From NCBI GenBank assembly GCA_902595635.1, contig CACJQT010000003.1, positions 1-64,000 on the forward strand: a stretch of DNA of 64,000 nt, written 5' to 3'. This document shows, one piece after another, positions 31,136 through 42,509 of this stretch. Every line of letters begins with the position of its first letter. The stretch's first letter is position 1. A model generated the notes under the pieces. The model searched no databases. It was given only the letters and a program-made list of their open reading frames with translations, and was not told where the DNA came from. The translations under genes were made by a program, and so were the position numbers. Origin of the DNA: an uncultured Pelagibacteraceae bacterium (lineage in GTDB: Bacteria > Pseudomonadota > Alphaproteobacteria > Pelagibacterales > Pelagibacteraceae).

Positions 31136-31510
31136 ATGACGTATCAATGGGATAACAAAAAACCAACAGCTCAAATGTTAGGAAGATGGCAACCGTTTCA
31201 TGATGGTCACTATACTCTATTTAAGGAAATTATAAAAAAAACAGGACAAGTATGTATTCAAATTAGAGATGTACAAGGTGTTGACGATAACCCATTTGAT
31301 TTTGAAACTGTCAAAAAAAATATTGAGGAAAAACTTAATCCAGAGTTTAAGGGCAGGTTCAAAATTATGCTTGTCCCTAATATTACAAATATTTGTTATG
31401 GAAGAGGTGTTGGATATAAAATTGAAGAAATAGTTTTGCCTGAAGAAATTCAAAAAATTTCAGCAACTAAAATTAGAGCTAAGATGAGAGAAGAAGGTAA
31501 ATTAAAATAA
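31136..31510 (+). CDS. Cytidylyltransferase-like/NMNAT-like nucleotidyltransferase
   Basis: 'LGRWQPFHDGHYTLF' and 'ISATKIRAKM'; ATG at 31136 more plausible than 31103. Confidence 0.75.
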   Translation: MTYQWDNKKPTAQMLGRWQPFHDGHYTLFKEIIKKTGQVCIQIRDVQGVDDNPFDFETVKKNIEEKLNPEFKGRFKIMLVPNITNICYGRGVGYKIEEIVLPEEIQKISATKIRAKMREEGKLK

Positions 31511-32284
31511 GTGACTGTAAAAATAAATAAATTATCACCAGGCGTTAAAAGAATTTTAATTAATGATCCAAAAACTTATAATTCATTATCCTACAAAACT
31601 CTTTCATCTTTATTAAAGGCATTCAAAAAATTAAATAATGATAAAGAAACAAGGGTCATTATTTTAGAAGGAGCTGGAAAAGGATTTAGTGCAGGCCATA
31701 ACTTAAAAGAGGTAAGAGGTATAAAAAATAGATCTAATCATCTAAAACTTTTTAAACTTTGTTCAAAACTTATGATGCAAATTGTGGAGGGAAACAAACC
31801 AGTCATAGCAAAAGTTCATGGTGCTGCTTATGCAGCAGGATGTCAATTAGCTGCCAGTTGTGATCTTGCATATAGTACGAACTCAGCAACGTTTGCTACA
31901 CCTGGAGTAAAAATTGGATTATTTTGTAGTACACCAATGGTTGCTGTCAGTCGAAAAATTAGCAGAAAAAGAATGATGGAAATGCTACTTACCGGTGATC
32001 CAATTAGTGCAAAATATGCAAAGGAAATTGGATTAATTAATGATCATTACAGTCCAAAAACTTTGAATAAAAAAGTTTTAGATATTGCAAAAAAAATATC
32101 TTCAAAATCAAATTTAACTATCAAAATAGGTAAAAAAGGTTTTTATAAACAATTAGAAATGCCCCTTAACAAAGCTTATGATTATACAAGTAAGATGATG
32201 ACACTTAATATGTCATCTTATGATGCCAAAGAGGGTATAAGTGCATTTATCGAAAAAAGAAATCCAAGTTGGAAAAACAAATAA
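31511..32284 (+). CDS. Enoyl-CoA hydratase/isomerase family protein (GTG start)
   Basis: Crotonase motifs 'GAGKGFSAGHNLKE', 'KVHGAAYAAGCQLAASCDLAYS'. Confidence 0.88.
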   Translation: MTVKINKLSPGVKRILINDPKTYNSLSYKTLSSLLKAFKKLNNDKETRVIILEGAGKGFSAGHNLKEVRGIKNRSNHLKLFKLCSKLMMQIVEGNKPVIAKVHGAAYAAGCQLAASCDLAYSTNSATFATPGVKIGLFCSTPMVAVSRKISRKRMMEMLLTGDPISAKYAKEIGLINDHYSPKTLNKKVLDIAKKISSKSNLTIKIGKKGFYKQLEMPLNKAYDYTSKMMTLNMSSYDAKEGISAFIEKRNPSWKNK

Positions 32285-32344
32285 CCATTAAGTTGAAGTC
32301 ACTTAAAAAAAAGATTAAGTTGTAATTAAAGGAGAAAATCAATC

Positions 32345-33697
32345 ATGGATGGATGTTGTGGTCCTGGATATGCTAGTCCTGCAGAAGCAATAAAAGCACC
32401 AAAAGAAAAGCTTTTATATACTATAGCTATTTACACAGGGACAGGAATACAAAAACCAGATTACTTAGCAACAGTCGATGTTGATCCTCAAAGTCCTACT
32501 TATTCTAAAGTAATTCATAGACTTGAAATGCCAGGTATTGGTGATGAATTGCATCATATGGGATGGAATGCATGTTCTTCTTGTCATGGCGACTCAAAAA
32601 TGAGCAGAAAATATTTATTAGTTCCAGGTGTTAGATCAAATAATATTTATGTTGTTGATACTGCATCCGATCCTAGAGCTCCAAAAATACATAAAGTAGT
32701 AGATGGATCTGAAATAAAGAAAAAAACTAATTTATCAGGACCACACACAGTTCATTGCTTAGGTTCTGAAATTATCATTTCTTTTCTTGGAGACGCTCGA
32801 GGAGAAGCACCAGGAGGATATTTACATTTAAATAAAGATTTTGAAATTGTAGGTAGGTGGGAAAATTCAATGGGAGACATACCTTTTAGTTATGACTTCT
32901 GGTACCAGCCAAGACATAATGTAATGGTTAGTTCTGAGTGGGCTGCCCCAAATACTTTCATGCCTGGATTTGATTTAGAGGAAGTTGGTCATTTGAAATA
33001 TGGTAGACGACTTCATGTTTGGGATTTTAAAAAAAAAGAGCCAGTTCAAACAATGTATTTAGGTGAAGACGGTTTAATACCTTTAGAAGTAAAATTTATG
33101 CATAATCCTGACAGTAGTCATGGATTTTGTGGTGCAGCGCTAAGTGCAAATGTAATTCATTTTTGGAAATCAAAAGAGGGAAAATGGGAATGGGAAAAAA
33201 TAATTGATGTTGAAAATGAACCACATCCTGATTGGCCAATCCCTGTACCTGGAGTTATGTCAGCGATATTAGTTTCAATGAATGATAAATATCTCTATAT
33301 AAATAATTGGCTTCATGGAGATATGAGGCAATACGATATTTCAGATCCGCACAAACCTAAATTAACTGGTCAAGTTTGGATGGGTGGATTGTTAGGAAAG
33401 GCTCCAGAAGTAAATGGTGTTAAAATTGCTGGTGGACCTCAAATGTATCAATTATCTTTAGATGGCAAAAGGATGTATGTAACAACATCATTATTTTCTA
33501 CTTGGGATAATCAATTTTATCCTGAAATTAGAAAACAAGGTGGAGCAATGATTATGATTGATTGTGATGTTGAAAATGGAGGAATGAAAATTAATAAAGA
33601 TTTTATTGTTGATTTTGGTAAAGAACCAAATGGACCTAGTAGGTGCCATGAAAGTAGATATCCAGGTGGAGATTGCACAAGCGACATCTGGCTATGA
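32345..33697 (+). CDS. SBP56-family protein / methanethiol oxidase
   Basis: 'CGPGYASPAEA', 'PDYLATVDVDPQSPTYSKVIHRL', 'DELHHMGWNACSSCHGD' closely resemble SELENBP1/MtoX. Confidence 0.9.
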   Translation: MDGCCGPGYASPAEAIKAPKEKLLYTIAIYTGTGIQKPDYLATVDVDPQSPTYSKVIHRLEMPGIGDELHHMGWNACSSCHGDSKMSRKYLLVPGVRSNNIYVVDTASDPRAPKIHKVVDGSEIKKKTNLSGPHTVHCLGSEIIISFLGDARGEAPGGYLHLNKDFEIVGRWENSMGDIPFSYDFWYQPRHNVMVSSEWAAPNTFMPGFDLEEVGHLKYGRRLHVWDFKKKEPVQTMYLGEDGLIPLEVKFMHNPDSSHGFCGAALSANVIHFWKSKEGKWEWEKIIDVENEPHPDWPIPVPGVMSAILVSMNDKYLYINNWLHGDMRQYDISDPHKPKLTGQVWMGGLLGKAPEVNGVKIAGGPQMYQLSLDGKRMYVTTSLFSTWDNQFYPEIRKQGGAMIMIDCDVENGGMKINKDFIVDFGKEPNGPSRCHESRYPGGDCTSDIWL

Positions 33698-34059
33698 CAA
33701 AGATTACAATCTCAAACAGAAATAACAGTGCATTTGAAGTCAGTGGAAAAAAACCTTTATTAAACGAATTAAGAGATCAAGGTGTCGATCTTCCTTATGG
33801 ATGTCAGTATGGAGGATGTATTACATGTGCAGCTAAACTAATTAATGGAGAAGTAGATCAACGTTCTCAAGTTGCTTTGAATAACAGACAAATAAATGAT
33901 GGATATATTATTTTATGTGTTGCTAAAGCAAAAACAGATTGCACAATTGAGATAGGAGTTGAAAGTCATGATAAATTGTATCGAAATCCTTTCCTAGACC
34001 CTTTAGAACCTCATGAATTAAAAGCAGATATCGCGAGCAAAAAGGAAGAAAAAAAATAA
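33694..34059 (+). CDS. 2Fe-2S ferredoxin
   Basis: 'LPYGCQYGGCITCAAKL...CVAKA' plant-type cluster motif; ATGA overlap with upstream gene. Confidence 0.9.
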   Translation: MTKITISNRNNSAFEVSGKKPLLNELRDQGVDLPYGCQYGGCITCAAKLINGEVDQRSQVALNNRQINDGYIILCVAKAKTDCTIEIGVESHDKLYRNPFLDPLEPHELKADIASKKEEKK

Positions 34060-34061
34060 AC

Positions 34062-34511
34062 ATGAACCACAACGAACCTTATAGTGCTGAATATTTAAAA
34101 GATATTTTAAGCTCAGTTAAGACAATTGCTATGGTTGGTGCTAGCCCAGATAAAACTAAATTTAGTTATGGTGTACTAAGAGTTTTGCATGAAACTGGTT
34201 ATGACATGATACCTGTAAATCCTAAACCAGGTATAAAGGAAATTAGAAATTTAAAAGTTTATCCAAATTTATCTGCTATCGATAGACCTGTTGATATGGT
34301 TGAAGTATTTAGAAAATCTGAGGATCTTTATGGAATTGCTGAAGAGGCAATATCAATTGGAGCAAAAGTATTATGGGGACAAATAGGTGTAATTAATCAT
34401 GATGCAGCAAAAATTGCTGAAGATGCAGGTTTAAAAGTAGTTATGAATAGATGTCCAAAAATTGAACTCTTCAGACCATTTTGGAAACCTCGACTAGATC
34501 TTAAAATTTAA
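34062..34511 (+). CDS. CoA-binding domain protein (YccU-like)
   Basis: 'TIAMVGASPDKTKFSYGVLRVL'. Confidence 0.88.
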   Translation: MNHNEPYSAEYLKDILSSVKTIAMVGASPDKTKFSYGVLRVLHETGYDMIPVNPKPGIKEIRNLKVYPNLSAIDRPVDMVEVFRKSEDLYGIAEEAISIGAKVLWGQIGVINHDAAKIAEDAGLKVVMNRCPKIELFRPFWKPRLDLKI

Positions 34512-34519
34512 ATTAAATT

Positions 34520-34945
34520 ATGGATACAACACTTGTAGATGAAAAAATAAAAGAACTATATTTAAGTTATAGGACGATAGCAATTGTTGGAGCAAGCCCA
34601 GACTCAAAAAAAACTTCCAATATAATAATGAAATATTTAAGAAATACAGGGTACAAAGTTTTTCCCGTTAATCCAGTAACAGATAATAAAATTATACATG
34701 GTGAACCAGTTTATAAAAAGCTAACGGATATAAAAGATCATGTTGGAATTGTTAATGTTTTTAGACCTAGTGAAGAGGCTGAGGAAATAGCAAAACAAAC
34801 AATAAAAATTGGTGCAAATGTATTATGGTTGCAATTAGGAATTCATAACGAAAATGCAGCAAAATTAGTCTCTCAAAATAAAATTTATTATATCTCTAAT
34901 AAATGTATTAAAAACGAATACGACAGATTATTCAAAACTATATAA
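34520..34945 (+). CDS. CoA-binding domain protein (tandem paralog)
   Basis: 'TIAIVGASPDSKKTSNIIMKYL'. Confidence 0.87.
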   Translation: MDTTLVDEKIKELYLSYRTIAIVGASPDSKKTSNIIMKYLRNTGYKVFPVNPVTDNKIIHGEPVYKKLTDIKDHVGIVNVFRPSEEAEEIAKQTIKIGANVLWLQLGIHNENAAKLVSQNKIYYISNKCIKNEYDRLFKTI

Positions 34946-35011
34946 TTACAAATTATTGAGTGTGATATTAAGACCTTTTATTTCATTTTAAATTTAAGAT
35001 AAATTTAAAAT

Positions 35012-35473
35012 ATGAAATCTAAAATTTTATTTATTTTAATTACTTTTTTTTATTTTAATTCTTTATTTGCCGATGTTTTAAAACCAAGTGTGAATATAGA
35101 TCCGAAACAAGTTGTTTTAATTCAATTAAAGGCGTTAATGAAAAATGACAGTCCATATAAAGATAGAGGAATTGAGCAAACGTGGGAATTTGCACATCCA
35201 AATAATCAAAGGATGACAGGTCCATTAGATAGATTTAAAAGAATGTTAAAAGGGGCTTCATACTCGATGCTGATTGATCACAAAGAAAATACAGTAACTG
35301 AAATTTACAAATCAAGTACCATGGCAACTTATGAAGTTGTTGTCTTGGATAAGGACAAACAATATTTTAAATTTAAATGGAAAGTTGAAAAGAATAATAA
35401 AGAAGGCAATCTTTTAGATTGTTGGCTAACAACAGCAGTTTCACAACCAATACCGATGGGATCATCAATATAA
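35012..35473 (+). CDS. DUF4864-like secreted protein
   Basis: Signal peptide; 'QTWEFAHPNNQRMTGPLDRF'. Confidence 0.75.
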   Translation: MKSKILFILITFFYFNSLFADVLKPSVNIDPKQVVLIQLKALMKNDSPYKDRGIEQTWEFAHPNNQRMTGPLDRFKRMLKGASYSMLIDHKENTVTEIYKSSTMATYEVVVLDKDKQYFKFKWKVEKNNKEGNLLDCWLTTAVSQPIPMGSSI

Positions 35474-35676
35474 TGAAAAAGCCTCCAATGTATATTAGGT
35501 ACGCAATTCTAATGTTTATTTTATGCTTTCCAACAATTTCATCCACTCAACTTGGATGGTATTTTTGGGGAAGTGAAGTTGGGATTAATATTGGTATGGT
35601 AGTAGGTACAATTTCGGTTGTAGTTGCCGCTTATTTAATGTTCAGAATGGGCTGGCGTGACGCAGATGATGAATAA
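35473..35676 (+). CDS. Small two-TM membrane protein
   Basis: Start ATG overlaps the upstream stop by 1 nt. Confidence 0.65.
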   Translation: MKKPPMYIRYAILMFILCFPTISSTQLGWYFWGSEVGINIGMVVGTISVVVAAYLMFRMGWRDADDE

Positions 35677-35722
35677 TAGAATTTTGTTTCGTAAGTAATT
35701 AAAATTTAGTAGGAATCTGATA

Positions 35723-38155
35723 ATGAAATCCAAAGCAAAAGTAGTTGTAGTTGGTGGTGGAGTAGTAGGGGTAAGTGCTCTTTATCATTTAGCAAAAAAA
35801 GGTTGGTCAGATGTAGTTTTAATTGAAAGAAAAGAACTAACATCAGGCTCAACTTGGCATGCGGCTGGCTTATTACCATTATTTAATATGAGTTATTCTG
35901 TGGGACAACTCCATAAGTATGCTGTTAATTTATATAAAACTTTAGAAGAAGAGACAGGTAAGAACGTAGGTTTCAGTGTTGTATCAAATATTAGATTAGC
36001 AAGCACTAAAGATAGAATGGATGAATATTTTCAATACGCTGGTGTTGCTCAAACAATTGGTGTTGATGTAAAATTTTTAACTCCAGATCAAGTTAAAGAA
36101 ATCTGGCCATTATGTAATACATCAGATTTAGTTGGTGCAATACAACATCCTGAAGATGGATATATTCAACCAGCTGATTTAACTCAAGCACTTGCAACAG
36201 GTGCAAGAAATAGAGGAGCAGAAATATATAGAAATACAAATGTTGTTGGAATGAAACAAACCAAAGATGGTTGGGTTGTAGAAACAGATAAAGGATCAAT
36301 AGAATGTGAACATATTATTTCTTGTTCAGGAAATTTTGCAAGACAAACTGGAAAGATGGTTGGTTTAGATATTCCAGTCATTCCAGTTGAACATCAATAC
36401 ATTGTTACTGAACCTCATCCAGAAATTCAAAAAAGAAAAAAAGATGGATTACCAGAGATGGGAGTTTTAAGAGATAGTGATAGTAGATGGTATATGAGAG
36501 AAGAAGCAGGTGGATTAATTTTAGGACCATATGAAGATGGTGCACCAGCTTGTTATGTAGATGGACCATCAAAAGATTCTGAATATGAATTATTTCAGGA
36601 AGATTTGGATAGATTAGCACCTCATATTGAAGGTGCAATACATAGAGTCCCTGCGTTTGGAGAAGTGGGAGTTAAGAAAGTTTATAATGGAGCAATTTGT
36701 TACACTCCAGATGGTAACCCAATTGTTGGTCCTGCTTGGGGATTGAAAAATTTTTGGATAAATGAAGGTCATAGTTTTGGTATCACTGCAGCAGGTGGAG
36801 CAGGATGGCAACTTGCTGAATGGATCGTAGATGGTGAACCAACAATTGATATGCTTGGTGTTGAACCAAGAAGGTATGGAGATTATTGCTCTAAGTCATA
36901 TTTAAAAGCTAAAAATGAAGAAGCTTACAGTCACGTTTTCATAACTCACTTTCCTGATGAAGAAAGACCAGCAGCAAGACCATTAAGAACAGCGCCATGT
37001 TATGACAGAATGAAAAATTTAGGAGCAGTATTTGGTCAAAAATTTGGATGGGAAAGACCTAATTTTTTTGCAACCGATGGAATGGAGCAAAAAGACGATT
37101 GGTCATTTAGAAGATCTAAATGGTTCAATGCAATGGAAAAAGAATGCAAAAACGTAAAAGAAAACGTTGGTCTTTTAGATATGACTGCATTTGCAAAATG
37201 TAGAATTAAAGGACCTGGTGCGGAGGAATTTTTAGATAATTTAGTTGCAAACAAATTACCAAAAAAAGTTGGAAGAATTAATTTATGTCACGCTTTAAAT
37301 ACTAAAGGTGGAGTTCATTCTGAATTTACTATTATGAGAGAATCACATGATAGCTTTTATTTAGTATCAGCAGGAGCTTTCCAAAGATTAGATCATGATT
37401 GGATTTTAAAATGGATGCCTTCAGATGGTTCAGTGCAGTTTGAAAATTTAACTAATAGTAATGGAGTTTTGGTTGTTTCAGGTCCAAAAGCAAGAGAATT
37501 AATGCAAAGAGTTTCAAAAGATGATTTTTCAAATGAAAACTTTAAATGGCTAAGTGCAAAAATGGTTGATGTAGGGTACGCACCAGTAAATGCTATGAGA
37601 GTTAATTTTGTTGGTGAATTAGGATGGGAACTTCATCATCCAATTGAATATCAAAATCACATTTTTGATAAACTTATGGAAGCAGGGCAAGATCTTGAAT
37701 TAAAGCCATATGGTATTAGAGCAATGAATAGTTTGAGAGTAGAAAAATCGTATAAATTGGTTGGAACAGAACTATCAATAGAATACTCACCTTATGAAAG
37801 TGGTCTTGATAGATTTATTCATCCTAATAAAGGAAGTTTTATTGGACTTGAAGCATTGAATAAGTGGAGAGAAAAAGGTTTTGATAATAAGCTTGTTACT
37901 TTAGAGGTTCATAATCCAAAAGATGCAGATGTATTAGGCAACAACCCAATTTATGAAAATGGAAGTGTTATAGGAAGAGCTACAGGAGGAGATTTTGGTT
38001 TTAGAATTGGAAAATCATTAGCATTAGGAATGGTTAAACCAGAATTAGCAAATGTTGGACAAAAACTTAAAATTGAAATATTAGGTGAGAAATATGATGC
38101 TACAATTTTAGATGAAAGTCCTTACGATCCAGAAAACAATTTATTAAGAGCTTAA
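35723..38155 (+). CDS. FAD-dependent dimethylglycine/sarcosine dehydrogenase-family protein with GcvT domain
   Basis: '[20 protein letters not shown]', '[12 protein letters not shown]', C-terminal GcvT region; etfBA follows. Confidence 0.88.
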   Translation: MKSKAKVVVVGGGVVGVSALYHLAKKGWSDVVLIERKELTSGSTWHAAGLLPLFNMSYSVGQLHKYAVNLYKTLEEETGKNVGFSVVSNIRLASTKDRMDEYFQYAGVAQTIGVDVKFLTPDQVKEIWPLCNTSDLVGAIQHPEDGYIQPADLTQALATGARNRGAEIYRNTNVVGMKQTKDGWVVETDKGSIECEHIISCSGNFARQTGKMVGLDIPVIPVEHQYIVTEPHPEIQKRKKDGLPEMGVLRDSDSRWYMREEAGGLILGPYEDGAPACYVDGPSKDSEYELFQEDLDRLAPHIEGAIHRVPAFGEVGVKKVYNGAICYTPDGNPIVGPAWGLKNFWINEGHSFGITAAGGAGWQLAEWIVDGEPTIDMLGVEPRRYGDYCSKSYLKAKNEEAYSHVFITHFPDEERPAARPLRTAPCYDRMKNLGAVFGQKFGWERPNFFATDGMEQKDDWSFRRSKWFNAMEKECKNVKENVGLLDMTAFAKCRIKGPGAEEFLDNLVANKLPKKVGRINLCHALNTKGGVHSEFTIMRESHDSFYLVSAGAFQRLDHDWILKWMPSDGSVQFENLTNSNGVLVVSGPKARELMQRVSKDDFSNENFKWLSAKMVDVGYAPVNAMRVNFVGELGWELHHPIEYQNHIFDKLMEAGQDLELKPYGIRAMNSLRVEKSYKLVGTELSIEYSPYESGLDRFIHPNKGSFIGLEALNKWREKGFDNKLVTLEVHNPKDADVLGNNPIYENGSVIGRATGGDFGFRIGKSLALGMVKPELANVGQKLKIEILGEKYDATILDESPYDPENNLLRA

Positions 38156-38904
38156 TGAAAATATTAGTCGCAGTTAAAAGAGTTATTGATTACAACGTTC
38201 AAATAAGAGTTAAAGAAGATGGTTCTGGTGTTGTTACTGACAACGTTAAAATGTCAACAAATCCACCAGATGATAATGCAATAGAAGAAGCAGTAAAAAT
38301 CAAAGAGGCTGGCAAAGCTAAAGAAATAGTTGCAATTACAATCGGTGAAGAAAAAGCTCAAGAAACCGTTAGAAAAGCATTAGCTGTTGGAGCGGATAGA
38401 GGAATACATGTCAAAGTTGATAATGTGATTGAGCCATTAGCAGTTTCAAAAATTTTGAAAAAAATTGTAGAAAAAGAAAATCCTGATTTGGTGTTTATGG
38501 GAAAACAAGCAATTGACGATGATTGCAATCAAACTGGTCAGATGCTTGCAGCTTTATTAAATTGGCCTCAAGCAACTTTTGCATCGAAAATTGAAGTTAA
38601 AGATAATGCATTAGAAGTAACTCGTGAAATTGATGAAGGTTTAGAAACTATTGAAGTAAATGTTCCAGCTATTGTTACATGTGATTTAAGACTAAATGAA
38701 CCAAGATATGCTTCGCTTCCAAATATTATGAAAGCTAAAAAAAAACCAATAGAACAGTTAAATGCTTCAGATTTAGGAGTTGATATTAATCCTAGAATCG
38801 AACAAATTAAAGTTGAAGAACCACCAAAAAGAAAAGCTGGAATAAAAGTCGCTAGTGTAGAAGAATTAGTGCAAAAATTAAAAAATGAGGCTAAGGTAAT
38901 TTAA
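38155..38904 (+). CDS. etfB: Electron transfer flavoprotein subunit beta
   Basis: '[18 protein letters not shown]'; '[21 protein letters not shown]'. Confidence 0.96.
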   Translation: MKILVAVKRVIDYNVQIRVKEDGSGVVTDNVKMSTNPPDDNAIEEAVKIKEAGKAKEIVAITIGEEKAQETVRKALAVGADRGIHVKVDNVIEPLAVSKILKKIVEKENPDLVFMGKQAIDDDCNQTGQMLAALLNWPQATFASKIEVKDNALEVTREIDEGLETIEVNVPAIVTCDLRLNEPRYASLPNIMKAKKKPIEQLNASDLGVDINPRIEQIKVEEPPKRKAGIKVASVEELVQKLKNEAKVI

Positions 38905-39858
38905 ATGTCAGTATTATTAATTGCAGAACATAATAATAAAGAGGTTAGACCATTTACCTATAATGCTATAACTGCAGCTTCTCAAATAAATGAGGATCTT
39001 CATGTTTTGGTTTTAGGTCATCAAGCTGATGATGTTGCAAAATCTTTATCTGAAGTTCCAAATGTAAAAAAAGTTATTCACGTTGATAATGAAATTTATG
39101 AAAACTACATTGCTGAAAATTATACAGCAGCAATAATTAAGCATGCAGAAAGTTATTCACATATTGTAAGCTCAGCAAATACATTTGGTAAAAATCTAAT
39201 GCCAAGAATTGCGGCATTACTAGATACTTCTCAAGTAAGCGATATAATTAAAGTTATTTCTGAGGATACTTTTTTAAGACCAATTTATGCAGGAAATGCT
39301 TTTGCTACGGTTAAAAGTAATGACAAAAAAAAATGTGTTACTATTAGACCGACGTCGTTTGACCCTGCTGATAAGAGTGGTGGATCTGCTGAAATTACAA
39401 AATCTGATCCAGCAGAAGCTAGTTCATCAACTAAATTTCTAAAGAAAGAAGAAGTTAAGTCAGACAGACCAGAGCTTGGAACAGCTAGAATAGTTATTTC
39501 TGGTGGCAGAGGAATGCAAAATGGCGAAAATTTTAAATTAATCAGCGATATTGCTGATAAACTTAATGCAGCAATTGGAGCATCAAGAGCAGCAGTTGAT
39601 GCAGGTTATATTACGAATGATCATCAAGTAGGACAAACGGGTAAAGTAGTAGTCCCAGATTTATATATTGCAGTTGGAATTTCAGGTGCGATACAGCACT
39701 TAGCAGGAATGAAAGAAAGTAAAGTTATTGTAGCTATAAATAAAGACGGTGAAGCTCCAATTTTTAGTGTCGCAGATTACGGATTAGAAGCAGATCTTTT
39801 TGAGGCGCTTCCTCAGTTTTTGTCAGAATTGAACAAATTAAACACTATACAAAAATAG
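38905..39858 (+). CDS. etfA: Electron transfer flavoprotein subunit alpha
   Basis: '[15 protein letters not shown]', '[25 protein letters not shown]'. Confidence 0.96.
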   Translation: MSVLLIAEHNNKEVRPFTYNAITAASQINEDLHVLVLGHQADDVAKSLSEVPNVKKVIHVDNEIYENYIAENYTAAIIKHAESYSHIVSSANTFGKNLMPRIAALLDTSQVSDIIKVISEDTFLRPIYAGNAFATVKSNDKKKCVTIRPTSFDPADKSGGSAEITKSDPAEASSSTKFLKKEEVKSDRPELGTARIVISGGRGMQNGENFKLISDIADKLNAAIGASRAAVDAGYITNDHQVGQTGKVVVPDLYIAVGISGAIQHLAGMKESKVIVAINKDGEAPIFSVADYGLEADLFEALPQFLSELNKLNTIQK

Positions 39859-39882
39859 CAAATACTGTAAGAAATTATCATT

Positions 39883-41502
39883 ATGTCCAGAGAAGTGATG
39901 GAATACGATGTTGTTATCGTAGGTGGCGGACCATCAGGAATTTCAACTGCAATTAAATTAAAGCAGTTAAATCCAGATATTAATGTCTGCCTTTTAGAAA
40001 AAGCATCTGAGATAGGTGCACATATTTTGTCAGGTAACGTGTTTGAAACACGTGCTTTAGATGAATTGATACCTAATTGGAAAGAATTAAATGCTCCAAT
40101 TAAAACAAAAGTTACAAAAGAAAAATTTTTATTTTTAGGAAAACAAAAATCAGTAAGTTGGCCAACTTGGTTACTTCCTAAGGTTCAACAAAATCATAAC
40201 AATTATATTATAAGTCTTGCAAATCTTTGTAGATGGTTAGCAGAGCAGGCTGAGGGATTAGGAGTTGAAATATTCCCAGGATTTCCAGCAAGTGAAGTTT
40301 TATATAATGACGATGGATCAGTTAAAGGTATTGCAACCCAAGATATGGGTATCGACAAAGAGGGAAATAAAAAAGATACTTATGAACCAGGAATGGAATT
40401 GCATGCAAAAGTTACAGTATTTGCAGAAGGATGCAGAGGTCACTTAGGAAAAGAATTAATAAAGAAGTTTGAATTGGATAAAGGTAAAAATCCTCAACAA
40501 TATGGAATTGGTTTTAAAGAAATTTGGGAGATAGATGAAAAAAATCATACAGAAGGTTTAGTAATGCATACTGCTGGATGGCCTTTAGACAATAACACCT
40601 ATGGTGGAAGTTTTATGTATCATGCAGAAAATAAACAAGTTTTTCTAGGTTACGTAATTGGATTAGATTACCAAAATCCTCATCTCTCACCTTTCGATGA
40701 ATTCCAAAGATTTAAAACTCATCCAGATATAAAAAAAATAATTGAAGGTGGAAAAAGAATTTCTTATGGCGCTAGAGCTTTAATTGAGGGTGGTATACAG
40801 AGTTTACCTCAGATGTTTATGCCAGGTGCTTTGTTAGTTGGGTGTGATGCAGGAACATTAAATATGCCTAAAATAAAAGGGTCACATACTGCAATGAAGA
40901 GTGGAATGATCGCTGCTGAAACAATTTATGAGCATCTTACAAAAAATTTAAATTTATCTACATATGAACAAAAATTTAAAGAAAGTTGGGTTTATAAAGA
41001 ATTACATGAGGCAAGAAATGTAAAACCAAGTTTCTCCTGGGGATTAATTTTGGGTATATTATTTACTGGAATTGACCAGATTTTATTTAGAGGAAAGCTT
41101 CCTTTCACATTAAAGCATAAGCATGCTGATCATGAAGCTTTAAAACCAGCAGATAAAATGCCAAAAATTGAATATCCTAAACCTGATAACGTTATTACTT
41201 TTGACAAAACTAGTTCGGTTTATTTAACGGGCACAATTCATGATGATAATCAACCAGTCCACTTAAAGCTTAAAGATCCAGATTTACCTATAAAATATAC
41301 TTTAGAAAAATTTGATGAGCCTGCACAAAGATATTGTCCAGCAGGAGTTTATGAAGTTCAAGAAGTAAATTCTGCTCAAAAATTTGTAATAAATGCACAA
41401 AATTGCATACATTGTAAAACTTGTGATATTAAAGAGCCATCTCAAAATATTACTTGGGTCACTCCAGAAGGTGGGGGTGGACCTAAATATGGAAATATGT
41501 AG
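39883..41502 (+). CDS. Electron transfer flavoprotein-ubiquinone oxidoreductase
   Basis: FAD motif; C-terminal 'CPAGVYE...NCIHCKTCDIKEPSQNI' 4Fe-4S. Confidence 0.96.
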   Translation: MSREVMEYDVVIVGGGPSGISTAIKLKQLNPDINVCLLEKASEIGAHILSGNVFETRALDELIPNWKELNAPIKTKVTKEKFLFLGKQKSVSWPTWLLPKVQQNHNNYIISLANLCRWLAEQAEGLGVEIFPGFPASEVLYNDDGSVKGIATQDMGIDKEGNKKDTYEPGMELHAKVTVFAEGCRGHLGKELIKKFELDKGKNPQQYGIGFKEIWEIDEKNHTEGLVMHTAGWPLDNNTYGGSFMYHAENKQVFLGYVIGLDYQNPHLSPFDEFQRFKTHPDIKKIIEGGKRISYGARALIEGGIQSLPQMFMPGALLVGCDAGTLNMPKIKGSHTAMKSGMIAAETIYEHLTKNLNLSTYEQKFKESWVYKELHEARNVKPSFSWGLILGILFTGIDQILFRGKLPFTLKHKHADHEALKPADKMPKIEYPKPDNVITFDKTSSVYLTGTIHDDNQPVHLKLKDPDLPIKYTLEKFDEPAQRYCPAGVYEVQEVNSAQKFVINAQNCIHCKTCDIKEPSQNITWVTPEGGGGPKYGNM

Positions 41503-41886
41503 TTAGGATAAATCGATTGCGAACTTTTTTAAAGTTTCAATTGGAATAAGTTTTAAAGTATTTTTATGAGTTTTCTTTAAATAAATAGGACATCCTTTTC
41601 CAGCTTCTAAAGCTCTAGCATACCATCCTGCACATACACACCAACTATCACCATCTTTCAACCCTGGAAAACCAAACTCAGGATGAGGTGTAATTAGATC
41701 ATTCCCTGCTTCTTTGCACCATTCTAAAAATTCAGTATTTACTTTTGCACATACAGTGTGAATACCATGGTCATTTTCATCTGTATTACAACATCCATCT
41801 CTATACCAACCTGTTAATGGTTCATTAGAACAAAGTTCTAAATTTTCATCCAAAACATTTTTTTGAAATTTATCCTTCATATACAT
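41503..41886 (-). CDS. DUF2237 family protein
   Basis: 'GWYRDGCCNT', 'HTVCAKV', 'GDSWCVCAGWYARALEAGKGCP'. Confidence 0.88.
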   Translation of the reverse strand: MYMKDKFQKNVLDENLELCSNEPLTGWYRDGCCNTDENDHGIHTVCAKVNTEFLEWCKEAGNDLITPHPEFGFPGLKDGDSWCVCAGWYARALEAGKGCPIYLKKTHKNTLKLIPIETLKKFAIDLS

Positions 41887-42508
41887 TATAAATACTATTA
41901 TCTATCTTAGCATTAAATGATATCGATCTTCTTTCCTCATTTGAATTTTTAAATGGATAAACTGTGTGCATTAAATAGTTCGGGAAAAAATAAAAATCTC
42001 CTACTTTAGGTACAATTTCAAATTTTGATTTAGAAGTAAATTGTAAAGATCCATGCACTAATTCTAAATTTCCTCCAGCATAATTATGATTTTCTTTTTT
42101 TTGTTTCCAGTCCCCCAAAGTCTCAGGAACTTTTAAAAAACCAGCTCCAGATATATGTCCTCCATGCCAATGTATTGGATTATATTCATTTTCGAATTGT
42201 CTAACAATCCAACTTTCTAAAATTTTAAATTGAGTTATTTTTTTTTCAGTTTCTAATTCAATCCATTTAGATGCACAAACCTCTAAAAATTTATTCCAAC
42301 CACTAGATTTTACAAATTCACTATCTAATTTAAACTCCTGTGTCACATCACCAACTAAACTATTTCCATAATCTAAATCTGAGGATTTTTTTTTATTTGC
42401 AATTACATCATCTACATAATCATTTAATACTTTTAACAAAGCAGTCGGTATTGATACTTTAAAAATTGATGGGCCAAATGGTTTAATTCTTGAACCTTTT
42501 ATTTCCAT
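41870..42508 (-). CDS. Putative 2OG-Fe(II) oxygenase
   Basis: 'PIHWHGGHISGAGFLKVP', 'HTVYPF...RRSISFNA'. Confidence 0.8.
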   Translation of the reverse strand: MEIKGSRIKPFGPSIFKVSIPTALLKVLNDYVDDVIANKKKSSDLDYGNSLVGDVTQEFKLDSEFVKSSGWNKFLEVCASKWIELETEKKITQFKILESWIVRQFENEYNPIHWHGGHISGAGFLKVPETLGDWKQKKENHNYAGGNLELVHGSLQFTSKSKFEIVPKVGDFYFFPNYLMHTVYPFKNSNEERRSISFNAKIDNSIYNVYEG

Positions 42509-42509
42509 A

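Noticed and set aside
36093-36811. Four minus-strand ORFs of 65-77 aa
   Set aside because: Antisense shadows of the dehydrogenase gene; Leu/His/Tyr-rich from AT-rich codon bias
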